This document shows positions 1-6,874 of a DNA stretch of 9,409 nt, piece after piece; within the stretch, counting starts at the first letter, position 1, and every line of letters starts with the position of its first letter. Source of the stretch: Chitinophagaceae bacterium UBA5175 (GTDB taxonomy: Bacteria > Bacteroidota > Bacteroidia > Chitinophagales > Chitinophagaceae); contig DHWT01000137.1 in NCBI GenBank assembly GCA_002413325.1, forward strand, positions 1-9,409, given 5' to 3'. Made by a program: the position numbers and the translations under genes. The notes beneath the pieces are model-generated. The model ran no database searches and had not been told where the DNA came from. It saw only the letters and a program-made list of their open reading frames with translations.

Positions 1-241
1 CCCCTTCCTGCACATTCAGTTCCACGATTTCCCCGGAAATATCCGAACTCATTTTTACTTCTACTTCCGGATAAATCTTTCCACTGGCTGTAACGGTTTC
101 TATAATGGTGTGTTTATTTACCTTTTCCACGGAGACCCTGATCCCTTCATCTTTTCCGATGACACCCGCCTTCTTTAAAATGACGAGAAGGAGTATAAGA
201 ACCAGGAGACTGACTATGATCCAGACTAGCTTTTTATTCAT
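1..241 (-). CDS. Efflux periplasmic adaptor subunit, MacA/HlyD type (N-terminal part, cut by window edge)
   Basis: The first 80 residues are visible, read from an ATG at 241; the rest lies beyond the left edge. Residues about 4-23 form one strongly hydrophobic segment after a short MNKK start, which fits an inner-membrane anchor or uncleaved signal. It is followed by VSVEKVNKHTIIETVTASGK and a biotinyl/lipoyl-like half motif ending SSDISGEIVELNVQEG, typical of the first half of RND/ABC efflux adaptors. In the family such proteins link an inner-membrane pump to a TolC channel in the periplasm. The start lies 23 bases after the TolC-like gene stop on the same strand, so the two are very probably one operon, and a MacB-type ABC permease or RND pump would be expected next. 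No Shine-Dalgarno sequence precedes the ATG, as usual in Bacteroidota. Whether the pump is ABC or RND type cannot be decided from this fragment. Confidence 0.85.
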   Translation of the reverse strand, partial: MNKKLVWIIVSLLVLILLLVILKKAGVIGKDEGIRVSVEKVNKHTIIETVTASGKIYPEVEVKMSSDISGEIVELNVQEG

Positions 242-264
242 AAGAGGTTGTTGTAAAGATGTTA

Positions 265-1725
265 TTATAATTTTATACCGAGCCCTTTGTAATATTCCAG
301 CACTTTCATCCGGAAAACATAATCATACTGGGCAATCAGCACATTGATGCGGGCAGTAAATAAATTGTTCTGATTGGTTAGATAATCAATGGTATTCAGC
401 ATACCGATATTATATCTTTTGGTTGCCAGGTCGAATGATTTTTCCGCAACGATAACCGCTTTTTTATTCGCCTCGAATTTCTCCATGGATGCAACCGCAT
501 TATAATAGGCCTGGTAAACACCCTGTTTTAAGTTAAGCAGGTCATTGTCTTTGGTAAGCTTCGCCGATGCCACATTCAGCTGGGCCTTTTTATAATTCGT
601 CCGCGCGCTGTTTCCGTTAAAAATGGGGATATTTAATTGAAGGCCCACCTGCTGACCAAAGTTATTGCTCATCTGATCCCCATATCCCTGAAAGGCTTTC
701 CATATAGACTGGCTGCTGTATACGGGATTCGGGTTGGTGATGAACACCTGGTATTGATCATTGGTGATGGGATTCAATGCATAACCATTTGTGGCGGTTA
801 TAATACTCTGATATTCCACATGGCGCAGGTTATTAAAAAAATTATCTCCCAAAGCACCATAAGCTGAAAGGGTCGGATATAAGCGGCCGCGCGTATAATC
901 CACATATTTCTGCGACGCACTGATGCGCAGGTCATTCATTTTTTGCTGGGGGAAAGTTCCGACAGCAATGGAATAGACCAGGTCTGGCTGAAGCGTGGCA
1001 ATGGGTTCTACAGGAATGGTTTCGACAGGAGGTGTATCGAGGTCAAAAGGAGCCGCTGCGTCCAGGTTCAGAATGGCTTTCAGCTGGAGGTTGTTGATAT
1101 CATAGGTTTCCTGCGCGTTAATAACTGCAGCTGTATCCGTGGCAAACTGCACTTCAAGTTCCGCCGCATTCAGTTCAGGTACCGATCCGGCGTTTACCAG
1201 TGCACGGGTATTGTCGAGCTGCTGTTTGGTCAAAATGAGTTTGGTTTTTGCCAGGGTCACCTGCTCTTTCGATAATAAGGCGCTGAGATAAGCGGCTGCC
1301 ACATTGAGGGTAACGTCATTTTTGATCTTATCAATATTGATAACCTGGGCTTCATAACTGTATTTATTGGATTCCACGGCCCTGCGTAAGGCGAACCAGT
1401 TGAAGAGTGTGATGCCGACGTTGAGGTTATAAAATTGGGAAAGCCCCTGCGTATTTGTGTAAATATTGGTTGTCTGGTTAATGGAACGGCCAAAGTTCAA
1501 TCCCAGGGCAGTAGCTGCGTTGGCGGTACCCAGCTGGGTCATTTTAGCCTGGTCATAAGACATCTTGTAAGTCCGTGAATCGATATCAGCCTGTTTAATG
1601 GAAATATTATTGGTCATCGCATATTCCACGCAACGGCGAAGGTCCCATTTATCCTGGGCAGCAGTATTCAGAAACAGAAAGGAAAGGAGAGCGGATAGGA
1701 ATAAGGTTGTATGGGTCGTTCGCAT
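265..1725 (-). CDS. TolC-family outer membrane efflux protein
   Basis: This 486-residue protein is a normal full length for the family. The N-terminus is a signal peptide: a polar start (MRTTHTT), a hydrophobic stretch at about residues 8-20 and a cleavage-like site at TAAQ/DKW near residue 24. The mature start, DKWDLRRCVEYAMTNNISIK, is the usual opening of Bacteroidota outer membrane efflux proteins. Two long helical repeats follow, at about 30-230 and 280-480; the end has the familiar pattern of NTIDYLTNQNNLFTARIN leading to a YYKGLGIKL tail. TolC proteins form trimeric channels from the outer membrane into the periplasm and act with an adaptor and an inner-membrane pump. The adaptor gene begins 23 bases downstream. 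The preceding gene on the strand ends 116 bases upstream, and a Bacteroidota-type promoter match lies in that gap, so this probably starts its own unit. Substrate unknown; it might also serve the peptide exporter encoded further upstream. Confidence 0.93.
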   Translation of the reverse strand: MRTTHTTLFLSALLSFLFLNTAAQDKWDLRRCVEYAMTNNISIKQADIDSRTYKMSYDQAKMTQLGTANAATALGLNFGRSINQTTNIYTNTQGLSQFYNLNVGITLFNWFALRRAVESNKYSYEAQVINIDKIKNDVTLNVAAAYLSALLSKEQVTLAKTKLILTKQQLDNTRALVNAGSVPELNAAELEVQFATDTAAVINAQETYDINNLQLKAILNLDAAAPFDLDTPPVETIPVEPIATLQPDLVYSIAVGTFPQQKMNDLRISASQKYVDYTRGRLYPTLSAYGALGDNFFNNLRHVEYQSIITATNGYALNPITNDQYQVFITNPNPVYSSQSIWKAFQGYGDQMSNNFGQQVGLQLNIPIFNGNSARTNYKKAQLNVASAKLTKDNDLLNLKQGVYQAYYNAVASMEKFEANKKAVIVAEKSFDLATKRYNIGMLNTIDYLTNQNNLFTARINVLIAQYDYVFRMKVLEYYKGLGIKL

Positions 1726-1789
1726 GAAATAAGGTTTATGGAGAGGCGTCCGCTGGCTCCTGTTTTTTTGATGGCTGTCGGAAATATTG

Positions 1790-1819
1790 CTAAAATAAAG
1801 AATCCAATCCCATTCCCAA
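1790..1819 (-). promoter_or_regulatory. Putative Bacteroidota-type promoter of the tolC-adaptor operon
   Basis: Read on the minus strand, TTG (1819-1817) is followed by a 19-base spacer and TATTTTAG (1797-1790). The Bacteroidota vegetative consensus is TTTG or TTG, about 19-21 bases, then TAnnTTTG, so the -7 box has one mismatch. Transcription would start near 1784, leaving about 58 bases before the TolC-like ATG at 1725. It lies in the 116-base gap after the PLP-enzyme gene. This is a pattern match only. Confidence 0.4.
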
Positions 1820-1841
1820 TCAAAAAAAACCTAAAATGGCG

Positions 1842-3005
1842 TTAGAATGATAAACGGAATGCCTGATCCAGATCCCCCGTGAGGTAGTCGGCTGATTCCA
1901 GGCCAATATATATCCTTAACATCCGGTGCTCCGCATTCAGGGCATCAAAATCGGCATCCTCCATACCGGCACACCTGGGTAATATGAGTGATTCATGACC
2001 TCCCCAACTAACGGCCATCATGATGTGCTTTAGGTTTTCGCAAAAACGTACAATTTCTGCTCTCGTGCCTGCTTTGATAAAAAAACTGATGAGTCCGCCC
2101 GCATTTTTCATTTGCTTCTTCGCAAGTTCGTATTGGGGAAAGGAAGGGTCAAGGGGGAATAAAACCGATTCGACACGGGCATGTTTTTTCAGATACCGGA
2201 GCACATCCCGGGTGGTGGCTGTAATCCGCTCCAGGCGTGCTTCCAGGGTTCTCAAACCCCGTATCAGCAGCCAGGCATTGAAGGGCTGAATGCCACTGCC
2301 AACGGCCAGGTATTCACAGTCAAATATTTTTTTCATCATCTCCCGGCTGCCGGTCAGTATGCCACCCAGGGTATCACTGTGTCCGCCGATATATTTTGTT
2401 GCGGTCTGCATACTGATGTCAATACCCATCGGTATGGGTTTCTGATATAGCGGGGTGCAGTACGTGTTATCCATTAGAGTAACCAGGCCATGACGTTTTG
2501 CAAAAGCCGCGACCGCTTCCAGATCCTGGACCACAAAATTCCAGGAGTTCGGACTTTCCAGGTAAATAAATCGGCTGTTGGGCCGCCTGGCCGCTTCAAA
2601 TTGCCTGATATCTGTTCCTTCTACATAAGTGGTATCCACACCGAAGCGGGAGAAAATCAGGTCAAACATCTTTTTTACCCAGGTGTAGGGATTTTTAACG
2701 GAAATGATATGATCTCCCTTACTCACATTTGCGAGAACAGCCACAAATATGGCCGCCGCCCCGCTATTGAAAACCAGACAGTCTTCCGCTTCATCCAAAG
2801 CCGCCAGTTTCTTTCTTAAGATATCTACCGTCGGATTCAATCCCCGGCTGTACAGATAGCCGGAATATTCATCGGCAAATAATTTTTTCAACTCCTCCAC
2901 GGTATTTACCCGGAAGTTGCTGGTTTGCATGATGGGTGGCGCCACTGCATTAAAATAATCTGACCGGTCCTCTCCCAGTTCATTCAGTATATATGAAAGA
3001 TCCAT
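1842..3005 (-). CDS. Trans-sulfuration family PLP-dependent enzyme, cystathionine beta-lyase-like
   Basis: This 387-residue protein covers the whole Cys/Met-metabolism PLP fold (family usually 380-400). Visible landmarks: the YSRGLNPT segment at 52-59 that reaches the neighbouring subunit's PLP; SGAAAI (81-86) at the phosphate; Tyr107 where the PLP-stacking tyrosine is expected; LESPNS (149-154); Asp179 in MDN, facing the pyridine nitrogen; the Schiff-base Lys204 in TATKYIGGHSD; and Arg364 in MLRIYIGLE, the substrate carboxylate arginine. SWGGHESL (333-340) resembles the SWGGYESL of E. coli MetC more than the SLGG form of gamma-synthases and gamma-lyases, favouring a C-S beta-lyase; substrate specificity remains inferred. 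The frame stays open up to 3173, but the extra 56 residues have no family features and overlap the exporter gene, so the ATG at 3005 (MDLSYIL) is chosen. It lies 139 bases after the exporter stop, so it may be the last gene of the peptide operon or an independent gene. Confidence 0.9.
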   Translation of the reverse strand: MDLSYILNELGEDRSDYFNAVAPPIMQTSNFRVNTVEELKKLFADEYSGYLYSRGLNPTVDILRKKLAALDEAEDCLVFNSGAAAIFVAVLANVSKGDHIISVKNPYTWVKKMFDLIFSRFGVDTTYVEGTDIRQFEAARRPNSRFIYLESPNSWNFVVQDLEAVAAFAKRHGLVTLMDNTYCTPLYQKPIPMGIDISMQTATKYIGGHSDTLGGILTGSREMMKKIFDCEYLAVGSGIQPFNAWLLIRGLRTLEARLERITATTRDVLRYLKKHARVESVLFPLDPSFPQYELAKKQMKNAGGLISFFIKAGTRAEIVRFCENLKHIMMAVSWGGHESLILPRCAGMEDADFDALNAEHRMLRIYIGLESADYLTGDLDQAFRLSF

Positions 3006-3144
3006 TTCAGCATTTTTTATTTGATAAACAGGATTTGAAAATAACCAATCCCCCCTTACCCTGTATATAAAATTTTGGCGCCGGTGTTTCAAATGCGTCA
3101 GATTCCTTCTACATAGTATACCAAATCGCGTCCGGGGTAATCCT

Positions 3145-5295
3145 TCATTTATTCTCAGACCACCAGCCTGCATATTCCCTGTCTGTGCTTAACAGCATTT
3201 CATGGGTTCCACAGGTTGCCGGCTTTCCCTGTTTTAAGAAAATGATGGAATCACAAAGTTGAATCGTTGACAGACGGTGGGCAATTACAATGATCGTTTT
3301 TTTCTGATTGTAAAACCAGCGAAGCGTTTCCTGAACCTGCCGCTCACTTTCCGGATCGAGCGCTGAAGTCGCTTCGTCCAAAATCAATATCGCCGGATCC
3401 CGGTACAGGGCGCGCGCAATGCCCAGCTTTTGTTTCTGACCACCTGAGAGGTTGATTCCCTGTTCCCGGATAACGCTGTGGTACCGGCCGGGCAATCGGG
3501 CAATGAATTCATGCAGCCCGAGCCGTTGACTGATATCATAAATCCGTCCCAGGTCAGGTACCGGATCGCCCAATGCAATATTCGATATAAAATTTCCCTG
3601 GAACAGATCCGTTTGCTGGGGTACCGCTGATACCCGGTCCCTCAACAGGTTGGTGGATATGTCCTGAATATCCATTTCCCCGATCAGGATATTCCCTTCA
3701 CTGAGGGGATAGAATTTTTGAATTAGTGATAGCAGGGTTGATTTCCCGCAACCGCTTTCACCCATGACGGCCGTAATCCGGTTTTCCGGTATCCGGAGTT
3801 CCAGGCCACTGAATACGGTGTTTGCCGGCCCATAACTGAAATGAACATTTTTTAAAACAAGGTCGCCTCCGGGAAACCGGTTCATGCCCGGCCCGCCATG
3901 ATTCTCCTTTTCTGTTTCCAGATCGATGATTTCGTAAAGACGGTCAGCAGCAATCAGGGCATCCTGCATGGACTGGTTGGCCCCGATCAGCGCCTGAACC
4001 GGAGTGGTAAAAAATGCCGTCAGGGTATAAAATGACAACAGTTCGCCGGGCGATATAACCTGCCCGATCACCAGGTAGCTACCGGTCCATAAAATGGTAA
4101 TGGTCAGCAGCCGGGTAATCCATTCAGTGGCGTTCGCCAGCAGGAGAACGCTACGGCTGCTGATAAATACGGCACGCATCAGCGAAATAAACCTGTTTTC
4201 GGTTTTCAGGTTGAACCATGCCTGCACTCCGAAACGGCGGATCGTGGACACTCCCTGGATGCTTTCCACCAGCTGGCTTTCCAGGGCCGCACCGGCTTCC
4301 ATCATACTTCTTTGCCATTTCGCATTCAACCGGTTACTGATCCCGTAGATCAACAGGTAACCGGGAATGGCCAGTAACATGATCAGGGCGAGTTTCCAGT
4401 AATAAATAAACATGGCCGTTATGCTCAATACCATCGTGAGCATATTCACGATTACACCGAGCGCCACATCATTGATAAATAGCCGGACGCGCACCGCATC
4501 GTTTACCCGACTGATGATCTCCCCGACCCGCATGCTGTCAAAAAAGCGCTGTGGCAGTTCCAGCAGGTGTTTATAATAACCGAGTATCAGCCGGCTGTCG
4601 ATCTGTTGCCCGGTCCGCAATGCCATGAGTGACTTGAGATAACCTGTAATTACCTGGAAACAAAGCAGCCCGATCATCAAAAGGCTAAGTATATTCAACA
4701 GGTGTTTGTTCGCATCGGGTAATACAAAATCTATTATTTTCTGTACATAAATGGAAGTGGACAGTCCGAGCATCGTATAAACCCCTGCGCCCAGCAGTGC
4801 CTGCAGTAGCAAATTCCGGTGGGGTCCGATTAATTGCCAGAACCGGAAGAAAGCAGATTTTTTTTCGTTGCCCCTCCGGAATTGATCAGAGGGTAACAGC
4901 AACAGGATCACGCCGCTCCAGCTTTTTTCAAAAACCGGCCGGGGCCTTGTAATTAATTTCCCGATTGCAGGATCCATATAGCGGACCCACTTTTTTCTGA
5001 TTTTATAAACGACAACAAAATGCTGCAAACCGTTTTCCAATACCAGGTGAAAAACCGCGGGAAGCGGAATACCTGCCAGGGCAATCCCCACCGCTTTCGC
5101 TCCCCTGGCCTGGAAATGCAACTGTTCAGCGGCTTCTATTAAACCAAACAGGCTGGTTCCCTGTTTGTCGGTTCCGGCATATTGCCTGATCCGGCTAACA
5201 GGAACATGCAGGCCGAAATAAGATGCAACCGAGGCCAGGCAGGCGGCCCCGCAATCTGACGCGTCCCGCTGTTTAACCTGAATAGATTTTTTCAT
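3145..5295 (-). CDS. Peptidase-containing ABC transporter (C39 peptidase, bacteriocin/double-glycine exporter)
   Basis: This 716-residue protein has the three-part architecture of peptide-processing exporters. Residues 1-130 are a C39 cysteine peptidase: Gln9 (oxyanion hole), catalytic Cys15 in DASDCGAACL, His92 in QHFVVVYKI and Asp108 in YMDPAIG, so the active site is complete. Residues about 150-450 are the six-span exporter membrane domain. Residues about 475-716 are the ATPase: Walker A GESGCGKST (512-520), Q-loop VPQQ (558-561), signature LSGGQ (616-620), Walker B ILILDE (636-641) and H-loop His673. The family cuts leader peptides after Gly-Gly and exports the cargo using ATP in the inner membrane. 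The ATG at 5295 (MKKSIQVKQRDAS) puts the peptidase motif at the usual distance; the 21-residue extension to 5358 lies inside the hlyD-like gene. It starts 4 bases after that gene's stop, so the two are tightly coupled. Likely cargo are peptides A and B upstream. Confidence 0.96.
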   Translation of the reverse strand: MKKSIQVKQRDASDCGAACLASVASYFGLHVPVSRIRQYAGTDKQGTSLFGLIEAAEQLHFQARGAKAVGIALAGIPLPAVFHLVLENGLQHFVVVYKIRKKWVRYMDPAIGKLITRPRPVFEKSWSGVILLLLPSDQFRRGNEKKSAFFRFWQLIGPHRNLLLQALLGAGVYTMLGLSTSIYVQKIIDFVLPDANKHLLNILSLLMIGLLCFQVITGYLKSLMALRTGQQIDSRLILGYYKHLLELPQRFFDSMRVGEIISRVNDAVRVRLFINDVALGVIVNMLTMVLSITAMFIYYWKLALIMLLAIPGYLLIYGISNRLNAKWQRSMMEAGAALESQLVESIQGVSTIRRFGVQAWFNLKTENRFISLMRAVFISSRSVLLLANATEWITRLLTITILWTGSYLVIGQVISPGELLSFYTLTAFFTTPVQALIGANQSMQDALIAADRLYEIIDLETEKENHGGPGMNRFPGGDLVLKNVHFSYGPANTVFSGLELRIPENRITAVMGESGCGKSTLLSLIQKFYPLSEGNILIGEMDIQDISTNLLRDRVSAVPQQTDLFQGNFISNIALGDPVPDLGRIYDISQRLGLHEFIARLPGRYHSVIREQGINLSGGQKQKLGIARALYRDPAILILDEATSALDPESERQVQETLRWFYNQKKTIIVIAHRLSTIQLCDSIIFLKQGKPATCGTHEMLLSTDREYAGWWSENK

Positions 5296-5299
5296 CCGG

Positions 5300-6469
5300 T
5301 TAATGGTTTTTATAAACCGGGAGGCGGTCCGGATTGAGCCAGTCATCCATCCCGTCATATAATAATTGCCATAAGGAGCGGTTGGCAGTAATGAACCTGG
5401 CCTGAAAACCCATTCCTTTCTTTAATTCTCCGGAATACCCATTGGGCAGTTTAAGAATTTGTTCATTCAGCCGGCACCTGACTTTGAAGACGGACAATTT
5501 ATCCAATAGAATAAAATCGTTATCAATCGAATAAATGCTGCCGGTGGCCACGCCGAAATAATTGTAGTTAAAAGCATCCACCTGGAACCGTACCGGCTGT
5601 CCTGTTTTAAGCAAACCGATGTCTTTGGATGAAACATAACATTCGGCCATCAGAATACCACCCGGGCTGATGGAACAAATCTGTTCTCCCGCCTGCACCG
5701 AATTGCCCGTGTAATGACCATTGAAGGCCTGGAGATAACCCGACACGGATGCCCGGATGCGGTCCGTTTCATACAACTGGTTGAGTTCTTCCTTCCTGGC
5801 AAGGCATTGCTTCAGCTCTGATTTATATTTAACAAGATCCGACTGCCAGTCGGCCATCTGTTCGCGGCGGAAGGTTTCGTAGGAAGAAACCACTTTTTGT
5901 TCCTGCATGCGGATATCATAAAATTCTTTTGGTGAAATCACTTTATCCGCCGCCAGTTTTTCGTTCAGTACCGTTTCATATTTTGCTTTTGAAAGCATGA
6001 CCTGCTGCTCACCGGTCCGGGAAATAAATCTCCAGGCCTGTTGCTGGTACAACGGGCTTTTGATCAGGGGAACCAGCCCTTCGGAAACCCCCGCAGACAG
6101 GGTAAGCAGGTCCAGGTCATGAATAAAAACCCGGTACCTGGAAATTTCAGTTTCATTCTGTCGCTGTTTTTCTGCCAGGGCAGGATCGCGGAGGGTCAAA
6201 AGAATACTGTTCTTCAATATGGGGTCTCCTTCTTTATAAAATATCGAATCTATAATGCCGGATACAGGCGATTTGATGTCTGTTCTCTCATTCAATGGCC
6301 GGATCATACCGGCAGCATGTACGGATATATCGACATGAATAATAAAAAGCGACAGAAACCCGAGGAGAAATAAAACGATAACCAGCCAGTAGATAACCAG
6401 TCCGGACCGGCGCATGGCTGGCAAATACCATAGGGACGTATCTTTTAATTCTGTGCTTTCCAGGATCAT
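5300..6469 (-). CDS. HlyD-family membrane fusion protein of the peptide exporter
   Basis: This 389-residue protein has a short cytoplasmic start, one membrane span at about 24-45 (IYWLVIVLFLLGFLSLFIIH) and a periplasmic part. The first lipoyl-like half is at 64-93 (SPVSGIIDSIFYKEGD), a long alpha-helical hairpin rich in charged residues and Gln covers about 98-235, the second lipoyl half is at 237-268 (RASVSGYLQAF), and a beta-barrel-like region reaches to about 360. The C-terminal SLWQLLYDGMDDWLNP is a common ending in Bacteroidota secretion HlyD proteins. In type I peptide export this protein bridges the ABC exporter and an outer membrane TolC channel. The stop is 4 bases before the exporter start, so co-translation is likely. 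The ATG at 6469 is preceded 7 bases upstream by another ATG (6476) in a different frame, within a tandem ATATATG repeat. It begins 15 bases after a strong palindrome separating it from the peptide genes. Confidence 0.94.
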   Translation of the reverse strand: MILESTELKDTSLWYLPAMRRSGLVIYWLVIVLFLLGFLSLFIIHVDISVHAAGMIRPLNERTDIKSPVSGIIDSIFYKEGDPILKNSILLTLRDPALAEKQRQNETEISRYRVFIHDLDLLTLSAGVSEGLVPLIKSPLYQQQAWRFISRTGEQQVMLSKAKYETVLNEKLAADKVISPKEFYDIRMQEQKVVSSYETFRREQMADWQSDLVKYKSELKQCLARKEELNQLYETDRIRASVSGYLQAFNGHYTGNSVQAGEQICSISPGGILMAECYVSSKDIGLLKTGQPVRFQVDAFNYNYFGVATGSIYSIDNDFILLDKLSVFKVRCRLNEQILKLPNGYSGELKKGMGFQARFITANRSLWQLLYDGMDDWLNPDRLPVYKNH

Positions 6470-6484
6470 ATATCATATATGGAA

Positions 6485-6508
6485 AAGAGACTTCCCGGGA
6501 AGTCTCTT
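6485..6508 (-). terminator. Perfect 12-bp palindrome between peptide genes and transport genes (putative attenuator/leaky terminator)
   Basis: AAGAGACTTCCC is followed directly by its exact reverse complement, centred between 6496 and 6497. In RNA this gives a stem of about 10 bp with a CCGG loop. On the minus-strand transcript the stem runs into only four U residues and is preceded by an A-rich stretch; on the plus strand it is followed by TTCTTTTTT, a better terminator tail, so it may act in both directions. It lies 22 bases after the peptide B stop and 15 bases before the hlyD-like start. That position suits partial termination or protection of an upstream mRNA segment, either of which would give more precursor than exporter. 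The effect on expression is inference. Confidence 0.6.
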
Positions 6509-6530
6509 CTTTTTTCTGTAAAACGGCTGT

Positions 6531-6725
6531 TTATCCCAGGGCTGCATTCATCGCTTTCTGACCGGCTGACTGCTGGCCGGATGCATTGGTTATCAGGTAA
6601 CCCGCATAACCAATCCCATAGCTGATCCAATACCATAAACTTTCTCCCCCGGTGATCGCAACCGCTTCTTCCATTGGCAATTCCTCCAGTCCACAGAGAA
6701 ATTCCTCCTTCCGGTTTTTTTTCAT
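6531..6725 (-). CDS. Precursor peptide B, double-glycine leader bacteriocin-like peptide
   Basis: The product is a 64-residue precursor. The leader (residues 1-27, starting MKKNRKEEF) ends LPMEEAVAITGG, close to the LSxxELxxIxGG double-glycine consensus read by C39 exporters; cutting after Gly27 leaves a 37-residue mature peptide. The mature part begins ESLWYWISYGIGYAGYLITN, an aromatic, glycine-rich hydrophobic segment with small-xxx-small spacing (for example GxxxA in GIGYA), and ends in a small-residue, Gln- and Ala-rich tail (KAMNAALG). It has one Glu and one Lys, so about zero net charge, and no Cys; the only Cys is in the leader. The reading frame is open up to 6878, but the ATG at 6725 gives a typical leader length and forms an ATGA overlap with the stop of the small membrane gene. 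A bacteriocin component is most likely; a secreted signal peptide is the alternative. The exporter and HlyD genes follow downstream. Confidence 0.85.
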   Translation of the reverse strand: MKKNRKEEFLCGLEELPMEEAVAITGGESLWYWISYGIGYAGYLITNASGQQSAGQKAMNAALG

Positions 6726-6856
6726 GCTGCATTTTTTTTGAGTGAACGAATAATTGTCGGCAGATGGCTGGTGATCAAATGAATGATTAAATAGGATATT
6801 ACGACGAGCGCTGCATAACGTAATGCCCTGATCAGCCATCTCCGGTTTATATTCAT
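6722..6856 (-). CDS. Small cationic single-span membrane protein, candidate immunity protein
   Basis: This 44-residue ORF sits between the two precursor peptides. It starts MNINRRWLIRALR, has a hydrophobic span at about residues 14-30 (YAALVVISYLIIHLI), and ends with a basic tail (IIRSLKKNAA). Its ATG is 18 bases after the peptide A stop, and its TGA overlaps the peptide B start as ATGA, the spacing expected for translational coupling inside an operon. The competing frame over the same bases, an N-terminal extension of peptide B, gives a polar sequence without features. I recognise no family. Bacteriocin operons usually carry a small membrane-bound immunity protein beside the structural genes, and this is the only unassigned gene in the operon, so immunity is the leading inference. 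A leaderless cationic toxic peptide or a small exporter accessory are alternatives. Its short length and lack of visible homology limit confidence. Confidence 0.6.
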   Translation of the reverse strand: MNINRRWLIRALRYAALVVISYLIIHLITSHLPTIIRSLKKNAA

Positions 6857-6874
6857 AAAATAAATTGTAAGAAT

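Noticed and set aside
637..1275. Plus-strand ORFs opposite the TolC-like gene, and similar ones opposite other genes
   Set aside because: They are shadows of well-supported minus-strand genes, with no recognisable domains or start signals.
1821..1850. Possible terminator after the PLP-enzyme gene (CTAA/TTAG stem followed by eight T on the minus strand)
   Set aside because: The stem is only four weak A/T-rich pairs, so the T run alone is not enough support.
3006..3173. N-terminal extension of the PLP enzyme by 56 residues, or a 16-codon mini-ORF (3098-3148) overlapping the exporter stop as ATGA
   Set aside because: The extension has no trans-sulfuration family features and overlaps the exporter gene. 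The mini-ORF is too short to support, although its ATGA overlap is neat.
5296..5358. Longer start of the ABC exporter at 5358
   Set aside because: It overlaps the hlyD-like gene by about 60 bases and adds a non-family sequence before the C39 peptidase domain, which normally begins close to the N-terminus.
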